Part shown: one piece after another, positions 26,531-35,340 of the stretch
How positions within the stretch are numbered: the first letter of the stretch is position 1
How the letters are laid out: each line of letters opens with the position of its first letter
Assembly (NCBI GenBank): GCA_964421675.1
Contig: CAYQXV010000006.1
Span: forward strand, 28,642-92,641
Direction of reading: 5' to 3'
Origin: CALLPQ01 sp964421675
GTDB taxonomy: Bacteria; Pseudomonadota; Alphaproteobacteria; Caulobacterales; Parvularculaceae
Length of the DNA stretch: 64,000 nucleotides
Notes under the pieces: generated by a model
Seen by the model: the letters and a program-made list of their open reading frames with translations, nothing else
Database searches by the model: none
Told to the model about the DNA's origin: nothing
Position numbers and translations under genes: made by a program

Positions 26531-26564
26531 TTTGGGCCTATTTTGAAACCAAAATAGGCCCAAA
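26531..26564. promoter_or_regulatory. 15-bp perfect inverted repeat between the kinase gene and putA
   Basis: TTTGGGCCTATTTTG (26531-26545) and its exact reverse complement at 26550-26564 are separated by only four bases. On RNA this gives a long, stable hairpin. No T-run follows on the plus strand, so it is not a textbook terminator. It may act as a processing or anti-readthrough structure, or as a DNA operator for putA, whose start is 47 bases downstream. Confidence 0.55.
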
Positions 26565-26611
26565 GACTATGTGAAACGGCCTACTCTTCTTCATAGCGCA
26601 AGGAGATTGGT

Positions 26612-29600
26612 GTGATCATGGTGACCCATAAGACCGAACTGGAAAACAGCTTTAAATATCTATCAGACCTTTACGTAGCATCTGAAAGCGATTGCACGCG
26701 CCAGCTCGAAAAAACCGCGCGCCTTTCCCAGGCCGATCGAGACCAGATAACCAATATCGCCAAAGCACTGATCACCGACATTCGCACCGGCGATGCGCGC
26801 CCTAGCGCGGTCGATCAATTGCTAATGGAATATGAGCTCTCAAATGATGAAGGCGTTGCACTAATGCGCCTGTCGGAGGCTCTGATCCGAACGCCAGATT
26901 TCGAAACTGCGCGGTTGTTAATCCGCGATAAAATCCACGACAAAAGCTGGTCGGACCATATCGGAATAAAGCGTTCGCCCATCGTCAATGCTGCAAGCTT
27001 AGGCCTATTACTCTCAAAATTATGGGTTTCGGCAAGCGGAGGAGAAATTGCGACGAATCCAATCGCAAAAATTGGAGACCGAGTAAAAGCAACGGCCGTT
27101 AAACAAGCCATGTCGCTCATCGGCGATCATTTTGTTCTTGGCGAGACGATCGAAGATGGCATGACCAAGGGGAAAAAATGGGTCAATAAAGGATATCGCT
27201 TTTCCTTTGATATGCTCGGTGAGGCAGCGCTTACACAATCGGATGCAGAAATTTATTTTGAAAAATATGTAAAGGCTGCCGAAGCGGTTGCCCTCTCATC
27301 GAAATCCAATAACACACAAAATAATATTTCAATCAAACTCTCCGCGCTGCATCCACGTTATGAGTTCAATAATATTGCGGAGTGCATGCCAGCGCTTGTT
27401 GAAAAACTCCAGCACATTAGTGAAATTGCGCGCAAGGGCGAGTTTTCGATCACTATTGATGCGGAAGAGGTCGACCGGCTTGAAGCTTCCTTACTCATAT
27501 TCGAACAATTGATGCTGGCTGACACGGGACAAAATTGGAATGGCATGGGTATTGTCGTTCAAGCCTATCAAAAGCGCGCACCAGCCGTACTGGATAGGCT
27601 TATTCAGCTTGCCAAACAAACCAATAAACAAATCCCAATTCGATTGGTAAAAGGCGCATATTGGGATACTGAAATCAAACGTGCTCAAGAAATGGGCCTA
27701 CCCGATTATCCAGTTTTCACACAAAAACATCACACTGACCTTAGCTATATAAGTTGCGCACGTCAGCTCCTGGATGCTGGTGAATGTGTTTTTCCCAAAT
27801 TTGCTACCCATAACGCCCATAGCGCTGCGGCAATTTTGCATATGGCGGGTAATTCGCGTGCGTTTGAATTTCAGCGGCTACACGGTATGGGCGAAGCGCT
27901 CCACGATATTTTGGTACAAAATCATTCAGCGCAGTGCCGGATTTACGCACCCATTGGCAGACACAAAGAACTATTGCCTTATCTCGTCCGCCGTCTTTTA
28001 GAGAACGGTGCCAATAGCTCATTTGTCAATCAGCTCATGGATTCTACATTAGACATAGACAGTCTCGTCGTTGATCCCATTTCCCTAACTGAACAGAGCG
28101 CGAATTCTTCACACAGACCGATAAAAGCGCCGCGTGATCATCTAACCGAGGGGCGTTTAGCCGCCAGCGGCTTAGATTGGACCCAATCCGATATTTCAAC
28201 ATCACTGGAAGAAATGGCTGTATCCCAATCCCAGATACACGCTTCTTGCTTGGTTGACGGCGAAGCGCAGGGCGGCGCAGCCACGGACATTCGAAACCCG
28301 AATAATAATACAGATATTGTTGGTACGGCGAAAGTTTGTAACGAGGCACTGGTTGATCAAGCTGTCGGTTCAGCGGCAAAATCTTCATGGATCTCATCGA
28401 GCACGCCGGATCAGAGGGCACACATTTTAGAACAAGCCGCCGACATGCTTGAATCCGGCCAAGATAGGTTCATTCATCTTTGTGTGGCAGAGGCCGGAAA
28501 ATCCTTACCCGATGCTATCGCCGAGATAAGAGAAGCGGTCGATTTTTTACGATATTATGCCATCGAGGCGAGAAAAAGCCCTACGACACGCGGTCCGCTG
28601 GGCGTTGTTGCGTGCATCTCGCCCTGGAACTTTCCGCTCGCTATCTTTTTAGGCCAAGTTTCCGCATCGCTCAGCGCGGGAAATAGCGTTGTTGCCAAGC
28701 CCGCCGAACAAACCCCTCTCATTGCGTTTGCAGCGATAGAACTTTTACATAGTGCGGGTGTACCTAAAGATGCCTTGCAATTATTGATTGGGCCCGGACA
28801 CACGATTGGCGATAGCCTCATTCGCCACCCACAGATTAGCGGCGTTTGCTTTACAGGTTCGACCGCGACGGCAAAAAAAATTCAATCTGCCCTACATTCC
28901 ACGGGCCGCGCATCGACACCCCTGATTGCAGAAACTGGCGGCATTAACGCCATGGTTGTTGATTCAACCGCATTGCTTGAACAGGCGGTCACGGACGTTG
29001 TGTCATCAGCCTTTCAAAGTGCCGGTCAACGTTGTTCTGCTACCCGCTTGGTCTGTGTGCAAAGTGATATTGCAGATGACTTCAAGAAAATGCTTCGCGG
29101 TGCTATTGATATGTTGCGCCTTGGAGATAGTCGCTATCTGTCTACTGATGTTGGGCCGGTTATCGACCAGCAATCGTTTGACACGATAACCAGCTATATC
29201 GAGCAACAAAAAACCAACTGGAACATCGTTGCGCAAAAGAAATTGACGAGCAGCGCACCAAATGGATTTTTTATTCCGCCGACGGTTTTTGAAATTGATT
29301 CTATTGACCAAATGAAACGTGAGGTTTTCGGTCCGGTCCTGCATTTATGTCAATTTGACGCTAAGAAAATTGACAGCGTCATTCGCGACATTAACGAGTT
29401 AGGCTACGGCTTAACAATGGGCCTACATACGCGGTTGGATTCTCGCATTGAGGTCGTGCGCAAAAGTGCCAAGGTCGGCAATCTCTACATTAATCGAAAC
29501 CAGATTGGCGCCGTTGTTGGGGTGCAACCATTTGGCGGGGAAGGCTTGTCAGGCACAGGCCCCAAAGCTGGGGGGCCGTTATATCTACCGCGATTAACGA

Positions 29601-30283
29601 GGGAGCGCTCAGAACGTAACTCAAATCTACAGTGGAGTAGCCCCGCAAATTCTGATCCTTCTCAAACTAGCTTACCATTTGCCGCGCAATTAGAGGACAG
29701 TATTTCAGCGCAAAAAAAATGGGAAACAGAGTTTGATGTTAGTCAACGGATCAGTATGGCCAATTCTTTTTGGCCCGCCTCAAAGCTTACAATCAATGAT
29801 GCAACAAATGCCGTATATCCGGACGGCCTAACCTTGCCCGGCCCTACAGGGGAAGATAATCGATATTATTTATACCCTAGAGGGGTGTTGTTAGCGCTCT
29901 TTGATGATGACACAGATCCTGCCGTTCTTTCAAAAGCGCTGGCGGCGGGCAATACCATAATAGCTGCGTATGCCAAAGACGGCCTCGGTGCCCTAAATCA
30001 ATATGTGCAAAACGCTGCCAGGAGCACACTGCCGAGTGGGTGCATACAACTTTGCCCGCTCAGCCATATTACCGCGCTGGAAAATATTCCTAGCGAGATC
30101 TCCGGGATAATCTGCGACGATATCGATCCGCATATTTCAACGCTAATCGAGATGAACAGCACGATACTGCCGCAGCTAACATCGTCTGATTCATTTCATC
30201 GGTTTTTTGTCGAGCGCGTCGTCTCTATCGACATGACGGCGGCGGGCGGCAACGCGGAACTGCTTAGCTCCGGCCAGGCATAA
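26612..30283 (+). CDS. putA: Bifunctional proline dehydrogenase / L-glutamate gamma-semialdehyde dehydrogenase
   Basis: Oxidises proline to glutamate in two steps, with FAD then NAD. The 1223-residue protein has a proline dehydrogenase barrel (about 160-470), with RLVKGAYWDTEIK and ATHNAHSAAAI. Then comes an aldehyde dehydrogenase domain (about 530-1010) with SPWNFPLAIF, an AETGGIN motif carrying the general-base Glu and the nucleophile C808 in AGQRCSATR. A C-terminal portion of ~200 residues after the ALDH is the usual PutA tail. An AGGAG site precedes the chosen GTG at 26612 by 6 bases; an ATG at 26618 is an alternative. No ribbon-helix-helix DNA-binding domain is evident, so it is not a self-regulating PutA of the E. 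coli type. Confidence 0.95.
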   Translation: MIMVTHKTELENSFKYLSDLYVASESDCTRQLEKTARLSQADRDQITNIAKALITDIRTGDARPSAVDQLLMEYELSNDEGVALMRLSEALIRTPDFETARLLIRDKIHDKSWSDHIGIKRSPIVNAASLGLLLSKLWVSASGGEIATNPIAKIGDRVKATAVKQAMSLIGDHFVLGETIEDGMTKGKKWVNKGYRFSFDMLGEAALTQSDAEIYFEKYVKAAEAVALSSKSNNTQNNISIKLSALHPRYEFNNIAECMPALVEKLQHISEIARKGEFSITIDAEEVDRLEASLLIFEQLMLADTGQNWNGMGIVVQAYQKRAPAVLDRLIQLAKQTNKQIPIRLVKGAYWDTEIKRAQEMGLPDYPVFTQKHHTDLSYISCARQLLDAGECVFPKFATHNAHSAAAILHMAGNSRAFEFQRLHGMGEALHDILVQNHSAQCRIYAPIGRHKELLPYLVRRLLENGANSSFVNQLMDSTLDIDSLVVDPISLTEQSANSSHRPIKAPRDHLTEGRLAASGLDWTQSDISTSLEEMAVSQSQIHASCLVDGEAQGGAATDIRNPNNNTDIVGTAKVCNEALVDQAVGSAAKSSWISSSTPDQRAHILEQAADMLESGQDRFIHLCVAEAGKSLPDAIAEIREAVDFLRYYAIEARKSPTTRGPLGVVACISPWNFPLAIFLGQVSASLSAGNSVVAKPAEQTPLIAFAAIELLHSAGVPKDALQLLIGPGHTIGDSLIRHPQISGVCFTGSTATAKKIQSALHSTGRASTPLIAETGGINAMVVDSTALLEQAVTDVVSSAFQSAGQRCSATRLVCVQSDIADDFKKMLRGAIDMLRLGDSRYLSTDVGPVIDQQSFDTITSYIEQQKTNWNIVAQKKLTSSAPNGFFIPPTVFEIDSIDQMKREVFGPVLHLCQFDAKKIDSVIRDINELGYGLTMGLHTRLDSRIEVVRKSAKVGNLYINRNQIGAVVGVQPFGGEGLSGTGPKAGGPLYLPRLTRERSERNSNLQWSSPANSDPSQTSLPFAAQLEDSISAQKKWETEFDVSQRISMANSFWPASKLTINDATNAVYPDGLTLPGPTGEDNRYYLYPRGVLLALFDDDTDPAVLSKALAAGNTIIAAYAKDGLGALNQYVQNAARSTLPSGCIQLCPLSHITALENIPSEISGIICDDIDPHISTLIEMNSTILPQLTSSDSFHRFFVERVVSIDMTAAGGNAELLSSGQA

Positions 30284-30334
30284 CAACGAATAAGTGTGTC
30301 TTTCGCTGATGCGATTTTGTAGTCCGCTAGCAGG

Positions 30335-30970
30335 CTAAGATGAGATAATAGTTGAAATATATTTTAACGCATCTTCTTGCGAAATCACTTCGGCATATTT
30401 GGCTTGCATGTCGAAAAGGTTTGCTTCGTGTGGACGTTCGTCGCGATCACCGACGGCGTCTCTGATCACCAGCGGAATAAACCCATGTTGGACAGCATCA
30501 ACCGTCGTTGCCCGCACGCATCCGGACGTAGAGACGCCCGTAATAAGAAGGGTATCAACACCCGCTGCCGTGAGCGTTGAGGCGAGCGAAGTTCCAAAAA
30601 ATGCCGAAGCATATTGCTTTGTAACAACTATCTCATTGCCTTTAGGCGCAACATTTTTTGGGAATGCACCGAGAGCATTACCTTTTTCGAAGTTTTTTAG
30701 AGCGCCAACTTTTTTAAAGAAAACACCGCCATCTGTTCCCCCCGGTGTAAATTCAACATTCGTGAAAATGATGGGGAGATTGGCAGAACGCGCCGCATTC
30801 AGAATTTTTTCAGCACTCTCCAAGGCTTTTTCAACACCTGCATAAAGCGGGCTGGTTGGATTCAGATAAGCGTCAACGAAATCAATGATAACAAGTGCTG
30901 GCTTTTTACCGGGGGTCAAAGAGTTGCCGAACCCAGCCGCTGCATAATCTTCATCAAGATTTTTTGACAT
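30335..30970 (-). CDS. Isochorismatase-family amidase (N-carbamoylsarcosine amidase / half-amidase type)
   Basis: A cysteine hydrolase of 211 residues with the family triad D30 (VIIDFVDAY), K118 (VTKQYASAF) and C151 (GVSTSGCVRA). This family includes N-carbamoylsarcosine amidase and maleamate amidase, which release ammonia from small amides. It is the last gene of the seven-gene minus operon from HMG-CoA lyase to here, 15 bases after the SDR gene. A second copy of the same family occurs at 61298-61990. The substrate is inferred to be a carboxamide or N-carbamoyl compound from the neighbouring ring-opening enzymes. Confidence 0.88.
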   Translation of the reverse strand: MSKNLDEDYAAAGFGNSLTPGKKPALVIIDFVDAYLNPTSPLYAGVEKALESAEKILNAARSANLPIIFTNVEFTPGGTDGGVFFKKVGALKNFEKGNALGAFPKNVAPKGNEIVVTKQYASAFFGTSLASTLTAAGVDTLLITGVSTSGCVRATTVDAVQHGFIPLVIRDAVGDRDERPHEANLFDMQAKYAEVISQEDALKYISTIISS

Positions 30971-30985
30971 TTAAAGAATCCAATC

Positions 30986-31822
30986 TTAATGGGGCTCTTC
31001 GCCGCCGGAAACATTCATGCTCTCGCCGGTGATATAGTGCGATTCATCTGAACATAAAAATGCAACTGCATTGGCCGTGTCTTCAGGTAAGCCAGGGCGG
31101 CCCATGGGAATACGCTTGCACATATTTTCCATATATTCCTCTTTAGAGGCAGCGCCGGAGACTTTCCAGGAATATTCATTTTGCCAAGCGCCAAGCCCGG
31201 TTGTGACATGATTTGGGCAGACATTATTAACAGTGATGTTATGGGGACCAAGTTCAATAGAGGCCGATCGCGCTAATCCTACTAAGCCATGTTTCGATGA
31301 GGTATAGGCCTGCGCATGAGCAAATCCTGACTTTGCCGCTTGGCTGGCAATATTGATAATGCGCCCGCCTTTGCCTTGGTCGATCATTTGTGCGGCGGCG
31401 GCCTGTAGACCAAAAAACGCGCCTGTAAGATTGACATCAATCACAGCGCGCCAATCTTCTTCGCTCACTTCTAAAAGGGGCATAAACAAATATCCGATAC
31501 CGGCATTGTTTACCCAAATATCGAGACTTCCCAATTTTTCGTGTGCACACTCTGCGAGCGCTTTCATATCTTGCTTTGATCGTACATCAGCAGAAAAGGT
31601 TTCACACTTAACACCCAGCGCCTCAATGTCGTGGGCGATGGCTTTCATCTCGTCAACTTCGCCAATATGCTCGGCGGGGGTACTTTCATCTCGACTAGCC
31701 CCGAGATCGGAGATGACAATATTGGCGCCTTCGCGCGCAAGCTTGAGTGCGATGGCTTCGCCAAGCCCCTTGCGGCGCCCGGACCCGGTAATGACCGCAG
31801 TTTTTCCAGTTAAACGTGCCAT
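30986..31822 (-). CDS. Short-chain dehydrogenase/reductase
   Basis: An SDR of 278 residues with a Gly-rich cofactor loop (TGSGRRKGLG), the WVNNAGIGY motif, the catalytic Ser in NIASQAA and the Tyr-x3-Lys in YTSSK. The C-terminal CSDESHYITGESMNVSGGEEPH is typical of NAD(P)-linked oxidoreductases acting on hydroxyacyl or cyclic alcohols. It starts three bases after the RedY-like stop and is followed by the amidase gene. Substrate unknown. Confidence 0.9.
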   Translation of the reverse strand: MARLTGKTAVITGSGRRKGLGEAIALKLAREGANIVISDLGASRDESTPAEHIGEVDEMKAIAHDIEALGVKCETFSADVRSKQDMKALAECAHEKLGSLDIWVNNAGIGYLFMPLLEVSEEDWRAVIDVNLTGAFFGLQAAAAQMIDQGKGGRIINIASQAAKSGFAHAQAYTSSKHGLVGLARSASIELGPHNITVNNVCPNHVTTGLGAWQNEYSWKVSGAASKEEYMENMCKRIPMGRPGLPEDTANAVAFLCSDESHYITGESMNVSGGEEPH

Positions 31823-31825
31823 CCC

Positions 31826-32137
31826 TTAAAGCCTTTCAGATAGTAAGAAAATCACATCATCTGTGAATTTTTGAAACTCACTCGCGACTTTTTGCATTGT
31901 ATCGGTACCAATATCCGACATGAACTGGTCCATATCATTTACATCGATAACTTCAAAATATTGATAGGGAGGCTTAGTATCAGCGCCAAACACCTCGCCA
32001 ATAGAATAGGCCGAAAATTGATCAACGGATTTTAATCCATTGACCGTTGGCAAATCGACAGAACGTGCCCAAGCAACATAGTCATCCTTGGAAACATCAT
32101 TTTTCAAATTAAATAGCGCCAGTAAAGTTTTGGCCAT
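31826..32137 (-). CDS. RedY/HapK-like small alpha-beta barrel protein
   Basis: A small protein of 103 residues (start at 32137, AAGGTG site) with the feel of a ferredoxin-like dimeric alpha-beta barrel. It resembles the RedY/HapK proteins known beside prodigiosin pathways. The motif FNLKNDVSKDDYVAWARSVD near the N-terminus and PYQYFEVIDVNDMDQF in the middle fit that family. These proteins lack an assigned catalytic activity. It lies 108 bases downstream of the CoA-transferase gene and just before the SDR, so it probably binds a small organic intermediate. Identification is by recall of the family and moderately sure. Confidence 0.65.
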   Translation of the reverse strand: MAKTLLALFNLKNDVSKDDYVAWARSVDLPTVNGLKSVDQFSAYSIGEVFGADTKPPYQYFEVIDVNDMDQFMSDIGTDTMQKVASEFQKFTDDVIFLLSERL

Positions 32138-32245
32138 GCTCACACCTTTTTAATTTAGAGAATTTTCAACTTATGCAAAATACTGGCGAAGGTTTGAGCC
32201 AAAAGTGACAAACGCCAACTCCGCTTGCCCGTATTATGCATGATC

Positions 32246-33454
32246 CTAAATAATATTTTTGTTTTTTAAGGCAGAAATCTCATCTGCCGACATATCCAAA
32301 AGTTCGCGATACACATCGCCATTATGTTCCCCCAACTTTGGACCGGGCCACTTCACACCGCCGGGTGTTCCAGACAATTTTGGAACAACATTTTGCATTT
32401 TCACTTCGCCCCACTCCTCATGAGGCACATCAATAATTGCCTCACGCGCTTGATAATGGGCATCCTCTAGCATTTCCGGGGCGCGGTAAACCTTTCCGCA
32501 AGGCACACCGTGTTTCTCCATTAGCGCATCCATTTGCGCGAGAGTATAATTGCTTGTCCATTTATCAATAAGGATATCAAGCTCTTCTTGATTTTTACCT
32601 CGCGCTGTATGATCGAAGAAGCGCTTATCTTCGGCAAGGTCAGATTGCTCCATTGCATTGCACAGACGCTGAAACACAGAGTCCTGGTTGGCAGCAATCA
32701 ATATATCGCCGTCCTTACATTGATAAATATTTGACGGTGCGACATTGGGCAGAATGGAACCAGAGCGTTCGCGAATATATCCTGACACGGTATATTCTGG
32801 AATGGTTGCCTCCATTGTCGCCAGAACTGCCTCATAAAGAGCGCAGTCAACCACTTGCCCCTCCCCGGTTCGCTGGCGATGTTGTAACGCGGCAAGCGCA
32901 CCAACCGTTGCATATAATGCTGTAATAGTGTCGCCAAGCGACAAGCCTGTGCGCGAGGGGCGTCGGTCTGGATAGCCAGAAAGATAGCGCATGCCGCCCA
33001 TCGCCTCGCCAATCGCCGCATAGCCGGCACGTTGGGCATAGGGCCCTGTCTGGCCATAACCAGAAACACGTACAAGGATTATTTTCGAGTTGACTGCTTT
33101 TAAGTCGTCATAACCCAACCCCCATTTTTCCAATGTACCGGGGCGAAAATTCTCAACAACAATATCGGCTTGCTCAACAAGCTTTTTGATAATGTCTTGG
33201 CCTTCTTTTTCTCGCAGATTTACCGTTATACAGCGCTTATTTCGGGCACAAATTGTCCACCAGAGAGGATATTTTCCGCGACCCCACACCCGCATCGGGT
33301 CGCCTTTTTCCGGCGGCTCCACTTTGATCACATCCGCGCCAAAATCTGCAAATACCTGACCAGAATATGGCCCCGCAATCATGTGACCCAATTCTATCAC
33401 GCGAATACCTTCTAATGGTCCGGTTTGCGTTTTTGACTTTTGACTGGCTGTCAT
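32246..33454 (-). CDS. Class III (CaiB/BaiF family) CoA-transferase, copy 1
   Basis: Moves CoA between carboxylic acids. The protein has 402 residues from the ATG at 33454 (AAGGAA site). It shows ELGHMIAGPYSGQVFADFGADVIKVE at the N-terminus and the catalytic Asp at about D175 (LSLGDTITALYA), followed by GEGQVVDCALYEA. Substrate likely a dicarboxylate or hydroxy-dicarboxylate, inferred from the HMG-CoA-lyase-like gene in the same operon. A second copy is at 48860-50050 next to leuCD-like genes. Confidence 0.92.
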   Translation of the reverse strand: MTASQKSKTQTGPLEGIRVIELGHMIAGPYSGQVFADFGADVIKVEPPEKGDPMRVWGRGKYPLWWTICARNKRCITVNLREKEGQDIIKKLVEQADIVVENFRPGTLEKWGLGYDDLKAVNSKIILVRVSGYGQTGPYAQRAGYAAIGEAMGGMRYLSGYPDRRPSRTGLSLGDTITALYATVGALAALQHRQRTGEGQVVDCALYEAVLATMEATIPEYTVSGYIRERSGSILPNVAPSNIYQCKDGDILIAANQDSVFQRLCNAMEQSDLAEDKRFFDHTARGKNQEELDILIDKWTSNYTLAQMDALMEKHGVPCGKVYRAPEMLEDAHYQAREAIIDVPHEEWGEVKMQNVVPKLSGTPGGVKWPGPKLGEHNGDVYRELLDMSADEISALKNKNII

Positions 33455-33477
33455 TTTATTAATTTCCTTGTTCGTCA

Positions 33478-35331
33478 CTATGACCAATTTGGTTCAACCG
33501 GTGCTGGAAGCCCGGTTTCTTCCATGCATTTTTCACGAAGAGTCTCGATATCATCTCCGAAATCAAACAAAGATGTTTCGCCGCGTTCCGTCGCCATTTT
33601 CTTTCGCAACGCTGCGGTTGCGGCTGCATCGACGGATCCATCGTCGTTTAAAACAACGCCGTACGCTTTCGCGCCTTCAATTGTTGCAAGACCATATTCG
33701 ACGTCTTGTGCCACCAAAGCCGGGTCCCGCTCAAATGGGTCGCCCCATCCGCCGCCGCCCCAGGTAACATAATGCAGAAGGTCATCCTTCTCTACACGGA
33801 TATTGTCAGCCTTAGCCGGTAATATTTCGCTTTCGCCGTTGGAGCGATCAATTTTTTTCCAGGACCGCGCGCCGGGGCATCCGCCATTAACACCCCATGG
33901 CGGCACAAACCAACGATCATCATGAATAGAAATATCGCCCTGTTGTAAGAAGCGATACACCATATGAATGCCATTACCGCCGCGATGCAGACCTGCCCCG
34001 CCGCTATCCGGCGCTGTGCGATATTTCTCGATCAAAAGCGGGAAATAGCGTTCTAAAAACTCATTCGGCACATTGGTAAATCCGGGCCACAGAGAATGCC
34101 CATCGGGTCCATCGCCGAGAGGGCGGCCGGGGATACCGCCAAAACCAATCTGGAAGAGCTGGAACCATTCGCCATCAGGTTTGCGCCCGGAAAACATAAG
34201 ATGCGGGCTGGAAGAAAAGCCAGCCGCATTCAAAAACTCTGGGGTTTTTTGGCCGAGCAAGGCGCCCAATACATCGAAGATGCGGCCCAATGCATGGGTC
34301 CGGCAAGAAAGCGCTGCGGGGAATTTCGGTTTGAGCAGCGAGCCTTCCGGAATGCGCACATCAACGAGGTCATAAAACCCGTCATTGAAAAGAACCTGCG
34401 GATCAAAGACCATAATCATGTAGATGCCAAAAAACATCTTGAACATGTTTTCATTGAGATAGAAATTTATGGAGGATTCAGATTGTGGATCAGTACCCTC
34501 AAAGTCGAGAATAACTTTCTCGCCTTCACGCCACATCGTACATTTGATTTTAAAGGGCCCTGCGCCAAGACCATCATCGCAAACATAATCCTCAAACGAT
34601 ACCCGGTCTTCACCAATCATATTGGTGATGAGGTGCTTCATTGCACCGTGGTTACGCGCGAGTAGTTTCTCCGTCGCGCCGCGAAATGTTGCTTCGCCAA
34701 ACCTCTCACATATTTCGATGACGCGTTTGGATGCAACACTGCAAGAGGCAACAATTGCACGAAGGTCAGCGCGATACCATTCCGGCATCCGGCTCTGATG
34801 AACGGCAATGTTGAGAATATCGCTCTGCAGCTCGCCTTTGCGGTAAAGCTTTACCGGTGGTAACCGCATTCCTTCCTCATAGATGGACCGCGCATCTGTT
34901 GGCAAAGAACCCGGCACCTTACCGCCAACATCTGTCATATGGCCAAACATTGCCGACCACGCCACAAGATGGCCGCTTAAATAGATTGGCATAATGACGA
35001 GTTGATCGTTGACGTGACTAACGGCGCCATCGCAACTATAAGGATCGCTTAGGAGAAAAACGTCACCCTCTTCAATATCGCCATCATAGCCCTTCAAAAA
35101 ACCGTCAATGAAAGACCCAAACTGACCGACAATCATTTTCCCATCGCGCTCAGCGATTAGAGGAAACGCATCTCCCTGTTCGCGAATTCCCGGGGAAAGC
35201 GCTGTGCGAAACAAAGTTGCATCCATTTCATTTCGCGCATTGCGTAATGCATTTTCGATTATATCCAGTGTTACGGGGTCTACATCGCTCCCGTTTATCG
35301 CAGCACTGGTTTCTATGATATTCGCCGCCAT
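33478..35331 (-). CDS. hyuB: Hydantoinase B / oxoprolinase family subunit
   Basis: The 617-residue HyuB-type chain. With HyuA it forms an ATP-dependent enzyme that hydrolyses cyclic amides (5-oxoproline, N-methylhydantoin) or carboxylates related ketones. The N-terminal VTLDIIENALRNARNEMDATLFRTALSP, LSDPYSCDGAVSHVNDQ and GGWGDPFERDP are characteristic. It starts 9 bases after hyuA. Whether the substrate is a hydantoin, lactam or another ring cannot be read from sequence. Confidence 0.93.
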   Translation of the reverse strand: MAANIIETSAAINGSDVDPVTLDIIENALRNARNEMDATLFRTALSPGIREQGDAFPLIAERDGKMIVGQFGSFIDGFLKGYDGDIEEGDVFLLSDPYSCDGAVSHVNDQLVIMPIYLSGHLVAWSAMFGHMTDVGGKVPGSLPTDARSIYEEGMRLPPVKLYRKGELQSDILNIAVHQSRMPEWYRADLRAIVASCSVASKRVIEICERFGEATFRGATEKLLARNHGAMKHLITNMIGEDRVSFEDYVCDDGLGAGPFKIKCTMWREGEKVILDFEGTDPQSESSINFYLNENMFKMFFGIYMIMVFDPQVLFNDGFYDLVDVRIPEGSLLKPKFPAALSCRTHALGRIFDVLGALLGQKTPEFLNAAGFSSSPHLMFSGRKPDGEWFQLFQIGFGGIPGRPLGDGPDGHSLWPGFTNVPNEFLERYFPLLIEKYRTAPDSGGAGLHRGGNGIHMVYRFLQQGDISIHDDRWFVPPWGVNGGCPGARSWKKIDRSNGESEILPAKADNIRVEKDDLLHYVTWGGGGWGDPFERDPALVAQDVEYGLATIEGAKAYGVVLNDDGSVDAAATAALRKKMATERGETSLFDFGDDIETLREKCMEETGLPAPVEPNWS

Positions 35332-35340
35332 ATCCTGCTC

